Of a stretch of 25,057 nt of DNA, positions 8,146 through 15,539 are shown in pieces. The stretch is taken from the NCBI GenBank assembly GCA_946479895.1, contig CAMLHT010000016.1, positions 1 to 25,057 on the forward strand. The letters run 5' to 3'. The first letter of the stretch is position 1. Every line of letters starts with the position of its first letter. A model generated the notes under the pieces. That model was not told the origin of the DNA and made no database searches. It was given only the letters and a program-made list of their open reading frames with translations. The position numbers and the translations under genes are program-made. The stretch is from an uncultured Gemmatimonadota bacterium. GTDB lineage: Bacteria > Gemmatimonadota > Gemmatimonadetes > Gemmatimonadales > Gemmatimonadaceae.

Positions 8146-9260
8146 GCCTGATCAACGACGCGATCAAGACGGCGCAGCGGGAGCGTACTGGGCGCGCGCA
8201 GTCGTCGGCGAAGGATTCCCAGCCGCTGATCGAGGGTTTCTTTCCCTATGTATCGTCGACGCCGGCCAGGTCGCGCTCGAGGCTTCTCCCGCTCGCCGTG
8301 ATTTCCGTCGCGACGGTCGCGCTTCTCGGCGTGGTCGGCTGGCTCGTGCTTCCGTCAATCATGGGGTCGCGGAAAACCCGTGCAAAGTCACCGATAGTCC
8401 TTCCACCCCGCGTCGCTGCCGCACCGATGAAGAAGGACTCGGCCCCGGCCCGTGCCGACGCTCAGGCCGTCGCCGATGATTCGAGCGTTACGGCCTCCCC
8501 TTCCGGAACGGCGCGTCCGTCCGGGACGGCGCCCGTCCCCGTCACCCCGCGGCCCGATGCGCCGAGGCAGACCGCGTTGCGCTCGGCTGACCCGCGCTCG
8601 ACGCGGACCGATACCACGATCGTGAGTGCCGGGCAGCGCGTGGCTCTTGCGCCGCCGGAGCCGCGACGCGATCCGACTCCGGCCCGGGTCGACTACGAGG
8701 CCCAGGCCACCGTCCTGTTCAACGCCGGAGATCTCGCCGGCGCGCGGGAAAAGTTCATGCTGGCGACGCGATTTGCGCCCACCGCGCGCGCGTGGACCAA
8801 CTACGGCGTGACGCTCCAGCGGCTTGGCGACCTTTCCGGCGCCGCCGCGGCGTACCAGTCGGCGATTGGAGTCGACGCGAACTATCTCGAGGCCTGGCTC
8901 TTTCAGGGCCGCCTCGCCGAGCTGCAGGGCGAGGTGGCGAAGGCCGTTCCGCTCTTCCAGCGGGCGCGCGCGATCAATCCGCGCAACAGCGAGGTCAACG
9001 TCGAGCTGGCGCGTCTCGAGTCCGACGCGCGCAACTGGACCGAGTCCCGCCGCTTCGCGGAGGATGCGGTTCGGGGTGATCCGTCGAATGCCCGGGCACA
9101 CTGGTATCTGGCGATTTCGGCGGATCAGTTGCGCGACTTCGATGCTGCATCGCGGGAGTACGCCGCCTACCTGCAGACCGTGGGGGCCGCGGAACGGGAT
9201 CAGTCCCGTTTCGTGGGCTACGCCCGGCAGCGTCTGACAGAGCTTCGGGGGAAACCGTGA
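8142..9260 (+). CDS. MshN-like membrane-anchored TPR protein
   Basis: A 372-aa protein starting at ATG 8142, overlapping the mshM stop (ATGA). It opens with MSLINDAIKTAQRER, the type of short amphipathic cytoplasmic start found in MshN and related GspB-like proteins. One membrane helix follows at about 48-70 (LLPLAVISVATVALLGVVGWLVL). A Pro/Ala/Arg-rich disordered linker spans about 80-180, and at least four TPR units follow at about 185-345 (AQATVLFNAGDLAGAREKFM, TNYGVTLQRLGDLSGAAAAYQ, LEAWLFQGRLAELQGEV, ARAHWYLAISADQLRDFDAA). It probably works in the periplasm next to the ATPase and secretin. The assignment is based on order and architecture. Confidence 0.78.
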   Translation: MSLINDAIKTAQRERTGRAQSSAKDSQPLIEGFFPYVSSTPARSRSRLLPLAVISVATVALLGVVGWLVLPSIMGSRKTRAKSPIVLPPRVAAAPMKKDSAPARADAQAVADDSSVTASPSGTARPSGTAPVPVTPRPDAPRQTALRSADPRSTRTDTTIVSAGQRVALAPPEPRRDPTPARVDYEAQATVLFNAGDLAGAREKFMLATRFAPTARAWTNYGVTLQRLGDLSGAAAAYQSAIGVDANYLEAWLFQGRLAELQGEVAKAVPLFQRARAINPRNSEVNVELARLESDARNWTESRRFAEDAVRGDPSNARAHWYLAISADQLRDFDAASREYAAYLQTVGAAERDQSRFVGYARQRLTELRGKP

Positions 9261-9802
9261 CCGTTCGCCGCGATAGTCTCGCGAAGGCTGCACCCACGCT
9301 CCTTCTCGCGGCCACGCTGCTGATCGTTGGCTGCGTTCGCCGGCCGGCCGCTCCGCCGTCCGAGTCGCCGTCTCCGGTTCAGGAGGTCGTTCCTTCCTCC
9401 CGGGCCGCATCGCCGACGCCGATGCAGGCCTCGCCGATGACGATGCTCCAGGAGGCTCCCGAGCCCTATGTCGACCTCGAGATGGTCGACGCCCCCGTCA
9501 AGCTGGTGCTTCAGAAGCTCGCCGAGCTCGGGAAGCTGGAGCTGATCATTCCGCCGAACCTGAACAAGACGATCTCCGTTCAGTACGTCCACGTGCCCGT
9601 TTCCGTCGCGCTGAAGGACGTCCTCGCGCGGTCGGGGTTGCGCCTGGGAACCGGCCCCGCCGCGAATCTGCCGTTCGATACGGTGACCGTGTTCTATCAC
9701 CTGCCCGCGAACGTCGATTCAATGTCGGCGGATGCGATCATGCGCCGGTTCGGCGTGAGTCGCGCTATGGCGGAGTTGATCGTGAAGTCTCGGCGGCCGT
9801 GA
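9257..9802 (+). CDS. Small lipoprotein with a lone STN (secretin/TonB N-terminal) domain
   Basis: A 181-aa protein starting at GTG 9257, overlapping the upstream TGA. The N-terminus is a lipoprotein signal peptide with lipobox IVGC (Cys26), then a Pro/Ser-rich linker. Residues 70-150 form an STN/N0-like domain (YVDLEMVDAPVKLVLQKLAE, ISVQYVHVPVSVALKDVL), the fold used by secretins and TonB receptors, but no channel domain follows. The C-terminus (SADAIMRRFGVSRAMAELIV) is a short helical tail. It is the last gene of the machinery operon and is followed at once by a terminator. A likely role is an accessory outer-membrane lipoprotein that helps the secretin assemble or gates it, pilotin-like in effect but not homologous to known pilotins. 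Function is inferred only. Confidence 0.8.
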   Translation: MTVRRDSLAKAAPTLLLAATLLIVGCVRRPAAPPSESPSPVQEVVPSSRAASPTPMQASPMTMLQEAPEPYVDLEMVDAPVKLVLQKLAELGKLELIIPPNLNKTISVQYVHVPVSVALKDVLARSGLRLGTGPAANLPFDTVTVFYHLPANVDSMSADAIMRRFGVSRAMAELIVKSRRP

Positions 9803-9826
9803 TGTAGCCGACTTGCACGGAAACAG

Positions 9827-9856
9827 AAAGGGCCCGGCGAGATCGCCGGGCCCTTT
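9827..9856. terminator. Bidirectional intrinsic terminator between convergent genes
   Basis: A perfect 13-bp inverted repeat (arms 9827-9839 and 9844-9856) with a 4-base loop AGAT. The stem core is GGGCCCGGCG; one flank carries AAA and the other TTT, so it can terminate transcription from both strands. It sits between the last machinery gene (+) and the first pilin gene (-), with 24 bases and 17 bases to their stop codons. Confidence 0.85.
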
Positions 9857-9873
9857 CGTTATTGCCGTCAGCC

Positions 9874-10509
9874 CTACTGCGCCGCCGAGACCAGGCGCCA
9901 CTTCAGGTTCGTGATGACGCACGGATCGGTGGCCGGAGCCGCGCCCGGGCCCTCGGTCCAGACGATGGATCCAGCCGTGCTGCCGGCCGACGCGACCGTG
10001 CAGCTCGTGGTATTCGCACCGGTCGGGACGGTGCCGGTTCCACCGTCGTACAGGCGATCGATGGTCGCGACATTCGCGGCCGTCATGCCCGTCCCGCCGA
10101 AGGTCAGCGTGATGAAGTTGTTGTCCAGCGTCAGCAGGCTGTTGATCGTGAGGTTGAAGGCGCTGGTCGTGTACGTTCCCGTTCCGACGCTCTGGCTCGT
10201 CGGGAAGTACGGACCCTTCCACGAGTTGACGGCGCTGCTGGGATACGTCGCCCCTGTCAGGTTGCTGTCGGTGGTCGCAATCGGAGTGACGAGCTGTCCG
10301 ATGTAGCGGGGATAGTTGCGCGTGTCGGTGGTGAAGTTGCTGATCGCGGTGCGGAGCGCACCGACATCGCCGGCGAGGGCGGCATTGTCACCCTTGCTGA
10401 CCTGGTTCAGAACCGCGGGGACGACAACCGCTGCCAGGACCGCGACGATCGTGATCGTCACCAGCACTTCTGGGAGGGTGAAGCCGCGACGGCGGACGTT
10501 CTTGCTCAT
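9874..10509 (-). CDS. Type IV pilin-like protein (candidate major pilin)
   Basis: A 211-aa prepilin. The start ATG at 10509 has an excellent AGGAGA site 5 bases upstream; the longer open frame lacks pilin features. The leader MSKNVRRRG is cut before FTLPE (Glu5 present), followed by a hydrophobic helix (VLVTITIVAVLAAVVVPAVL). After the helix come DTRNYPRYIGQL, the central WKGPYF motif, the DRLYDGG motif and a final Cys pair (NTTSC, DPCV) that may form a disulfide near the C-terminus. It lies directly after the machinery operon, has the best ribosome site of the pilin set, and ends at a strong terminator, so it is the best candidate for the major subunit (MshA role). That ranking is inference. 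Confidence 0.88.
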   Translation of the reverse strand: MSKNVRRRGFTLPEVLVTITIVAVLAAVVVPAVLNQVSKGDNAALAGDVGALRTAISNFTTDTRNYPRYIGQLVTPIATTDSNLTGATYPSSAVNSWKGPYFPTSQSVGTGTYTTSAFNLTINSLLTLDNNFITLTFGGTGMTAANVATIDRLYDGGTGTVPTGANTTSCTVASAGSTAGSIVWTEGPGAAPATDPCVITNLKWRLVSAAQ

Positions 10510-10514
10510 TGCTT

Positions 10515-10520
10515 TCTCCT
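10515..10520 (-). promoter_or_regulatory. Ribosome binding site fixing the pilin start at 10509
   Basis: AGGAGA on the minus strand, 5 bases before ATG 10509. It decides this start over upstream in-frame codons and gives a nine-residue class III leader. Confidence 0.75.
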
Positions 10521-10577
10521 GGTAGGGTTGAATCGCTGTGGTACGGCTGGGTGCTGCCGGTCGAACATCTGGGGTTT

Positions 10578-11129
10578 CTACTGAACCGGGATGGCGTAGT
10601 AGCTGAGCGTTCCCGAAGGGGACGTCCCGACCACCCACCGAACCAGCCCGGTGCTGAGCACTCCGTCATCCATCTTCTTGTCCAGGCGCGACGCGTTCGT
10701 CGAATCGAACGAGGCGATCTGGATTCGCAGGAACAACGCTCCGTTCACCGTCAGCGTGTCGAACGCCGCGGTGATGTTGGTATCGAAACCCGTGAGCAGG
10801 GCGGTCGCCGAATCCTTGCTGATGTAGGGACCGCGCCAGCGCTTGATCTGGTTTCCCTTGTAGAGGCCACCCACCAGCGCCTGGGTCGTCGTCGAGTCGG
10901 GCATGTTGGTCAGGGCCCCGACGGTCTTCGGGTAGCGCCTGACGTCCGCGAGGAACTGCTCGATTCCCGACCTGATGTTCGTCAGGTCCTGCTGAACCCG
11001 GCCTTCGTCTCCGGACCTCAGCTGCGAGCCGAACGACGGCACCACGACGGCCGCGATCACCGCAACGATCGCGATCGCCACGAGGATCTCGGCGAGACTG
11101 AATCCGGACCGCCTGTTTCGGACTGGCAT
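10578..11129 (-). CDS. Type IV pilin-like protein (minor pilin)
   Basis: A 183-aa prepilin with leader MPVRNRRSG and cleavage before FSLAE (Glu5 present), then ILVAIAIVAVIAAVVVPSF. The globular part has DVRRYPKTVGALT, the central WRGPYI, the KKMDDG motif followed by GLVRWVV, and the end YYAIPVQ. There are no cysteines. Its C-terminal third resembles the product of 17864-18454 (GLxRWxV...TLxYxxxPxQ), so the two are probably close paralogues. It is transcribed toward the gene at 9874-10509, 68 bases away, and the two may be one unit. A SARP-like repeat pair (11187-11204) lies 58 bases upstream of the start. No strong ribosome site was seen. Confidence 0.88.
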   Translation of the reverse strand: MPVRNRRSGFSLAEILVAIAIVAVIAAVVVPSFGSQLRSGDEGRVQQDLTNIRSGIEQFLADVRRYPKTVGALTNMPDSTTTQALVGGLYKGNQIKRWRGPYISKDSATALLTGFDTNITAAFDTLTVNGALFLRIQIASFDSTNASRLDKKMDDGVLSTGLVRWVVGTSPSGTLSYYAIPVQ

Positions 11130-11169
11130 GGGCTCTGGATGGTAGGATGGAACGACTTGCGATGGGCAG

Positions 11170-11175
11170 ATCTTA
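11170..11175 (-). promoter_or_regulatory. Possible -10 element for the pilin gene at 10578-11129
   Basis: TAAGAT on the minus strand (two mismatches to TATAAT), 11 bases downstream of the heptamer repeats at 11187-11204, which occupy the -35 region. No -35 hexamer is visible, as expected for an activator-dependent promoter. Weak on its own. Confidence 0.35.
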
Positions 11176-11186
11176 CCGAGGGCCAG

Positions 11187-11204
11187 TCACTCCCCCGTTA
11201 CTCT
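11187..11204. promoter_or_regulatory. SARP-type direct heptamer repeat (operator candidate B)
   Basis: TCACTCC at 11187-11193 and TTACTCT at 11198-11204 on the plus strand, period 11 bp. In the direction of the minus-strand pilin gene they read AGAGTAA then GGAGTGA. The 18-base unit matches the site at 24522-24539 in 14 of 18 positions. Confidence 0.5.
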
Positions 11205-11322
11205 CGATATTCCTGCCGTAACGACGGATCGATGAGGCGGGTAAACTTGAGAAAAACGGGTTTAACCACACCCTGACATCCGTTCTTCGCCAGTATTCTA
11301 TGGCCGCCTCGTGACGCTTCCG

Positions 11323-11340
11323 TTATTCCGGTGTTGCGCC
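11323..11340. promoter_or_regulatory. SARP-type heptamer repeat at the regulator promoter (operator candidate C)
   Basis: TTATTCC at 11323-11329 and TTGCGCC at 11334-11340, period 11 bp, matching the site at 24522-24539 in 14 of 18 positions, including the spacer bases. It overlaps the -35 of the putative promoter of the regulator gene, so autoregulation is possible. Confidence 0.42.
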
Positions 11341-11361
11341 CTGTTACGATAGCCGTATATT
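11334..11361 (+). promoter_or_regulatory. Putative sigma70-like promoter of the BTAD regulator gene
   Basis: TTGCGC at 11334-11339, a 16-base spacer and TATATT at 11356-11361, giving a start site near 11368. The -10 is good (one mismatch) and the -35 fair. The surrounding 294-base divergent gap (11130-11423) is locally more AT-rich than the genes and holds no ORF that looks real. Confidence 0.45.
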
Positions 11362-11459
11362 CGTGCCCGAGAGCGATTTAGGTCGTCGCACTCACCTGTT
11401 TTCTCACCCGCGCCGCCCTTCCTGTGAGCCCTGACGACGGGGTCGTTACGGAAGAAGCC

Positions 11460-14400
11460 GTGAAGTTCCGGCTTCGCCTCCTGGGCCACCCTGCCCTGAC
11501 GGCGTCTGACGGCAGCCACGTCAGCGGGCTCGGACCGGGAAAGCCGCTCGCCCTTCTCGCCTATCTGGCCGTCCGCCGCGAAGCACGGCGCGACGAGCTG
11601 GTCGACCTGCTGTGGGGTGAGGTCAGCGAGGCCAACGCGCGCAACGCCTTCCGGCAGGCCCTCCACCGCCTGCGGACGGCCCTCGGTGAGCAGATCATCC
11701 CCCTGGATCGCGACCGCGTCGAGCTCGCCCCCGGTGCGGGTCTCGCCGCCGATCGCGACGCGTTCCTCGCAGCCCTGGAATCCGGGGACGTGGCTGCCGC
11801 GATCCAGGTATACCGAGGTGATTTCCTCGAGGGCTTCGACCTCGGGGAGCCGGTCTTCGACAGCTGGGCCGACGCCGAGCGCACCCGCCTCAAGGGGCGC
11901 TTCCAGTCGGCGCTTCAGGGCGGCGCCGAAGCCGCACTCGCTTCGGGTCGGTGGCTCGAGGCCCTTCAATACGTCCAGAAGCTCACGGCCATCGCGCCCT
12001 TCGACGAGACCGCTGCGTTGCTCGAGGCGAACGTCCTGGTCGCTGCCGGGCGGACCCCCGAAGCGCTGGAGTCGCTTCGGCGGTTCAGTCAGGCCCTCCG
12101 GGAGCAGCTCGACCTTCCGCCGTCGCCCCGCGTTCGCGAAATGGTGTCGCGAATCGAGCGCGCCGAGCCGGCGCGCTCCCCGGCGGGCAAGCCGAAGGAG
12201 ACGACGCCGTTCGTCGGCCGCGAAGCCGATGTCGGTCGCCTGATGGCGCTCGCTCGCGGCCTTTCTTCCGAGGAGGGCGCGACGCTGTTCGTCGCCGGCC
12301 CCACCGGCATCGGGAAGAGCCGCCTCGTCACCGAATTCCTCGCTCGTGCGCGGTCACTCGGGCCGATGCTCGTTCTTCGTGGACGCGAGCGCGCCGCGGG
12401 AACCGCGCTGCCCTACGCGTCCGTCGCCGAAGCGCTCCGCGGCGCGCTGCGCGCTCCAGGTGTTGCCGGCACGGGACGCCACCTCCTGGCGGAAGCCTCG
12501 CGAATTCTCCCCGAGCTGCGCGACAGCTTCGATCTTCCCGAGCCCGGGCCGATCGGGGCCGAGGGAGGCCGCCTTCGCTTCTTCGAGGGAATCGCCGCAC
12601 TCCTCGACTCCGCGGCGTACGAGCAGCCGGTGTGCCTGGTGCTCGACGACATGCACCTGGCGTCGGCGTCCACCCTCGACCTCGTCGCCTACCTCACCGG
12701 CCGCCTGCACTCATCGCCGGTCCTCATCCTTCTCCTCCATCGCGACGACGTCGATGGACCACAGCGGCTGACCCTCGCCCGCTCCATGGACGCAGGCGAG
12801 GAGTCCGCCAGCCTGACGCTGCAGCTCGGACCGCTCCCGCCCGACGCCGTGCGCCAACTGGTCGAGAGCATCGTGCTTCCCCGCGACGTCGCCGGCCAGC
12901 TCGACATCGACCGGGTCGCGGAAGCGGCGGCGGGAAATCCGCTGCGAGCCATCGAGCTGGCGCGCCGCGCGCTCAACGGTGAGCTGCCGCCGGCGACTCC
13001 GATACCGCTGCGCGACATCCTCTGGTCGCGCCTGCAGAAGGCGTCTCCATCCCAGCGACGCGTGTTCTTCGCCGCGGCCCTTCTTCAGAGACGCTGCTCC
13101 CTTCGGCTGCTCGCCGCTGCCGCACATCTGCCGGAGCTCGCGGCATTCGATGCCGCGCAGGAGCTCGAGCGGCTCGGTCTCCTCGCGCAGGAAGCCGATG
13201 CTTACGTGATCGCGCACGACTTCACCAGCTCCTTCCTCGTCGAGGCGAGCGGACTCGCGGGGCGCGCGCTGCTCGCGGGGTGGGCCGCGGACGCACTGGC
13301 CGGCGAGCCATCTCCCCCCAGCGCCGAGCTGGCGAATCTGTACGCGATGGCCGGGCAGCAGTCCGTCGCTTTCCCGCATGCACGTCGGGCGGTGTACGAA
13401 GCCGCCGCGGTCGGCTCGGGGCAGGAAGTGCATCGACTGCTTGCGCTCGCGCTCGCGCTCGCGCCGGACACCCGCGCGCGCGAACAGGTCGAGGCCATGG
13501 TTGCCGCCTTCGGCTCGGGCAGGAAGCTGCTGGAATCTCCGGAGCCAGTCACTGGGCGCGTGCCCGACGGCGACGCGATGGCGGACACACCGTCCTCGCC
13601 GGCGCCTCCCGAAGCCTCGCCGGCGGTCGAAGCTCCCGCGCGCCGCGCGAGCCTCGCCGACAAGGCGCGCCGTCCACTGCTCACCCCGCGCCTCGCCGCG
13701 CTCCTGATCGTCGGGACGATCGCGACCGCCGCGGCCGTGGCCTGGCGCCAGTCGGTGACGGCCGTCAACGGTCCGCGGACTCTCAGCGACACCCTGCTCG
13801 TGGTCGAGCGCGGAGCCGAGCGCGGAAGCCGGCTGCTCGGTGTGTCCGGACCGCTGTCCCTCGCTGGCCAGGCGCCCTTCGCCGTGCCGTCCACCGAGAC
13901 ACTCCCCGCCTGGACACGGGCGCTGCAGCTGCCATGGATCCGACCCTCCGTGTCACCTTCGGGGCTCGTCGCCGTCGAACGCATGTCGGAGACCGGCACC
14001 GACATCTACCTGATGAGCGCCGCCGGCGCCGAGCCGCGTCCGCTGGTGACGGGACCGGGGACGGATGCGATCCTCGGATGGTCACCGGATGGGTCTCGCC
14101 TGATGGTGCGTCGATCGCGTACGCTCCCCGACGGATCGTTCGATGCGGACCTCTGGGCCTATTCGGTACGCGACGGAGAAACGACGACGGCTGTCCCGAT
14201 CGATACCAGCGCGGCGCGGTCGGTCGAGGATGAGGCAGCGTGGTCTCCCGACGGCTCGCGCATCGCCTGGGTGGCGCAGGCCGGGCCAGCCCATCAGCGC
14301 GACGTCTTCGTCAGCCGCGCGGATGGAGGCGACCTCGCGAACGTCACGGAGAATCCGGCGGAGGATTATCACATCTCATGGTCCTCGGACGGGAACCTGC

Positions 14401-15539
14401 TCGCCTTCACCAGCGACCGTGACGGCAACCCCGACCTGTTTGCGGTGGAGTTCGAATCACCGGCCCGCCGGCTCTGGAGGCTGACGAGCACGCCGGACGA
14501 GGAAGACTTCGCGTCGTTCTCCCCGGATCATCGATTCGTCGCCTACCAGTCGACCGCCGGCGGTGACGCCGGCGTATACGTGATGCCGTCCCTTGGCGGC
14601 GTGGCAGCACGCGTGACGCCGGCGGGCGGGCAGTTCTCGATCGTCGGATGGCGGGGACGGCCTCCCGCCGGATACGTCGAGCGCATCAGGATCATCGGAC
14701 CCGCCGTCGCCGAGGTGGGTGATTCCATCATGTACTCGCTGTTCGGCTCCGACCAGGACGGAAACACCCGACTGCCCGACAGCGTCACCGTCGTGTCGAG
14801 CGATCCGTCGGTCGCTTCGGTCGTGACGGTGCCGGCCGGAGAGGGGCGCCACACTTTCATGGTCCGCTTCCATCGCGCGGGTACCGCCGGCCTCATTGCG
14901 ACGATTCCCGGATGGCGACACGACACCCTCGACTTGCAGGTGGGGAGGGTCGCCGTCACTTCGGTCGATGATTTCAGCTCGGAATTCCAGGCGGACCGAT
15001 GGATCGCGATCGGGCAGCCACGTCCGCGGGTCGCGAACGAGCAGGGCCTCACGGTGCTCTATCCCAGCGCCGACCTGCAGTGGCAGAGCGGAATGCTTTC
15101 CCGGGGTAGCCTGTCGTTGAGCGACAGCGTCGAGATCTCGGCCGCCTTCAGGGCACCGTTCGCGGGCCGGCCGGTCGCCGGCGCCCTTCTCACCATCGGA
15201 CTGCTTCCCGAAAAAGCTGCGATCGATTCCGTGGCGCCGCAGTTCCCCGATTACGTCGGCCTGTCATGGGATGGAGAATCGAGTCGCTTCATCTACTCGG
15301 TCGGTCCCCAGTCGAAGTCGGACCCCCAGTCCCTGATCGGGAGCGACTCCGTGCACGCCGTGCGCATCGCGGTCGGCGGCAATGGCGTGGTGAGCTTCTA
15401 CGTCGACGGGCGGCTGCGGTGGACGTCGTCGATTCGCTTCCTGGGCGCGTCGACCGACCGGCGCGCGCATGTATGGCTCGGCGGCAAGGCGACGTCATCG
15501 TGGGGATCGATCGGCCGCGTGAAGGTCGTGCGCCGATGA
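11460..15539 (+). CDS. Membrane-spanning SARP/BTAD transcriptional regulator with STAND ATPase, beta-propeller and ConA-like sensor
   Basis: A 1359-aa one-component regulator. GTG 11460 is preferred because GGAAG lies 5 bases upstream and MKFRLRLLG is a standard BTAD-family start; GTG 11424 in the same frame lacks a site. Order: winged-helix DNA-binding domain (1-85, PLALLAYLAVRREARRDELV), BTAD helical domain (about 95-240), ATPase with Walker A GPTGIGKS (280-287) and Walker B VCLVLDDMH (about 390), helical region to about 690, and one membrane helix at about 742-765 (LAALLIVGTIATAAAVAW). The outer part is a TolB/PD40-type propeller (about 815-1070; WSPDGSRLMV, WSPDGSRIAW, WSSDGNLLAF, FSPDHRFVAY), an Ig-like segment (1075-1165) and a LamG/ConA-like beta-sandwich from DDFSSEF (about 1170) to the end. 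It probably senses an extracytoplasmic ligand and controls the pilin promoters. Confidence 0.9.
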   Translation: MKFRLRLLGHPALTASDGSHVSGLGPGKPLALLAYLAVRREARRDELVDLLWGEVSEANARNAFRQALHRLRTALGEQIIPLDRDRVELAPGAGLAADRDAFLAALESGDVAAAIQVYRGDFLEGFDLGEPVFDSWADAERTRLKGRFQSALQGGAEAALASGRWLEALQYVQKLTAIAPFDETAALLEANVLVAAGRTPEALESLRRFSQALREQLDLPPSPRVREMVSRIERAEPARSPAGKPKETTPFVGREADVGRLMALARGLSSEEGATLFVAGPTGIGKSRLVTEFLARARSLGPMLVLRGRERAAGTALPYASVAEALRGALRAPGVAGTGRHLLAEASRILPELRDSFDLPEPGPIGAEGGRLRFFEGIAALLDSAAYEQPVCLVLDDMHLASASTLDLVAYLTGRLHSSPVLILLLHRDDVDGPQRLTLARSMDAGEESASLTLQLGPLPPDAVRQLVESIVLPRDVAGQLDIDRVAEAAAGNPLRAIELARRALNGELPPATPIPLRDILWSRLQKASPSQRRVFFAAALLQRRCSLRLLAAAAHLPELAAFDAAQELERLGLLAQEADAYVIAHDFTSSFLVEASGLAGRALLAGWAADALAGEPSPPSAELANLYAMAGQQSVAFPHARRAVYEAAAVGSGQEVHRLLALALALAPDTRAREQVEAMVAAFGSGRKLLESPEPVTGRVPDGDAMADTPSSPAPPEASPAVEAPARRASLADKARRPLLTPRLAALLIVGTIATAAAVAWRQSVTAVNGPRTLSDTLLVVERGAERGSRLLGVSGPLSLAGQAPFAVPSTETLPAWTRALQLPWIRPSVSPSGLVAVERMSETGTDIYLMSAAGAEPRPLVTGPGTDAILGWSPDGSRLMVRRSRTLPDGSFDADLWAYSVRDGETTTAVPIDTSAARSVEDEAAWSPDGSRIAWVAQAGPAHQRDVFVSRADGGDLANVTENPAEDYHISWSSDGNLLAFTSDRDGNPDLFAVEFESPARRLWRLTSTPDEEDFASFSPDHRFVAYQSTAGGDAGVYVMPSLGGVAARVTPAGGQFSIVGWRGRPPAGYVERIRIIGPAVAEVGDSIMYSLFGSDQDGNTRLPDSVTVVSSDPSVASVVTVPAGEGRHTFMVRFHRAGTAGLIATIPGWRHDTLDLQVGRVAVTSVDDFSSEFQADRWIAIGQPRPRVANEQGLTVLYPSADLQWQSGMLSRGSLSLSDSVEISAAFRAPFAGRPVAGALLTIGLLPEKAAIDSVAPQFPDYVGLSWDGESSRFIYSVGPQSKSDPQSLIGSDSVHAVRIAVGGNGVVSFYVDGRLRWTSSIRFLGASTDRRAHVWLGGKATSSWGSIGRVKVVRR

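Noticed and set aside
2..9802. Reading the operon as a classical type II secretion system
   Set aside because: There is no GspC-to-GspN order and no N1-N3 repeats in the secretin; an ExeA-like ATPase and MshN-like TPR protein directly after the secretin fit MSHA better.
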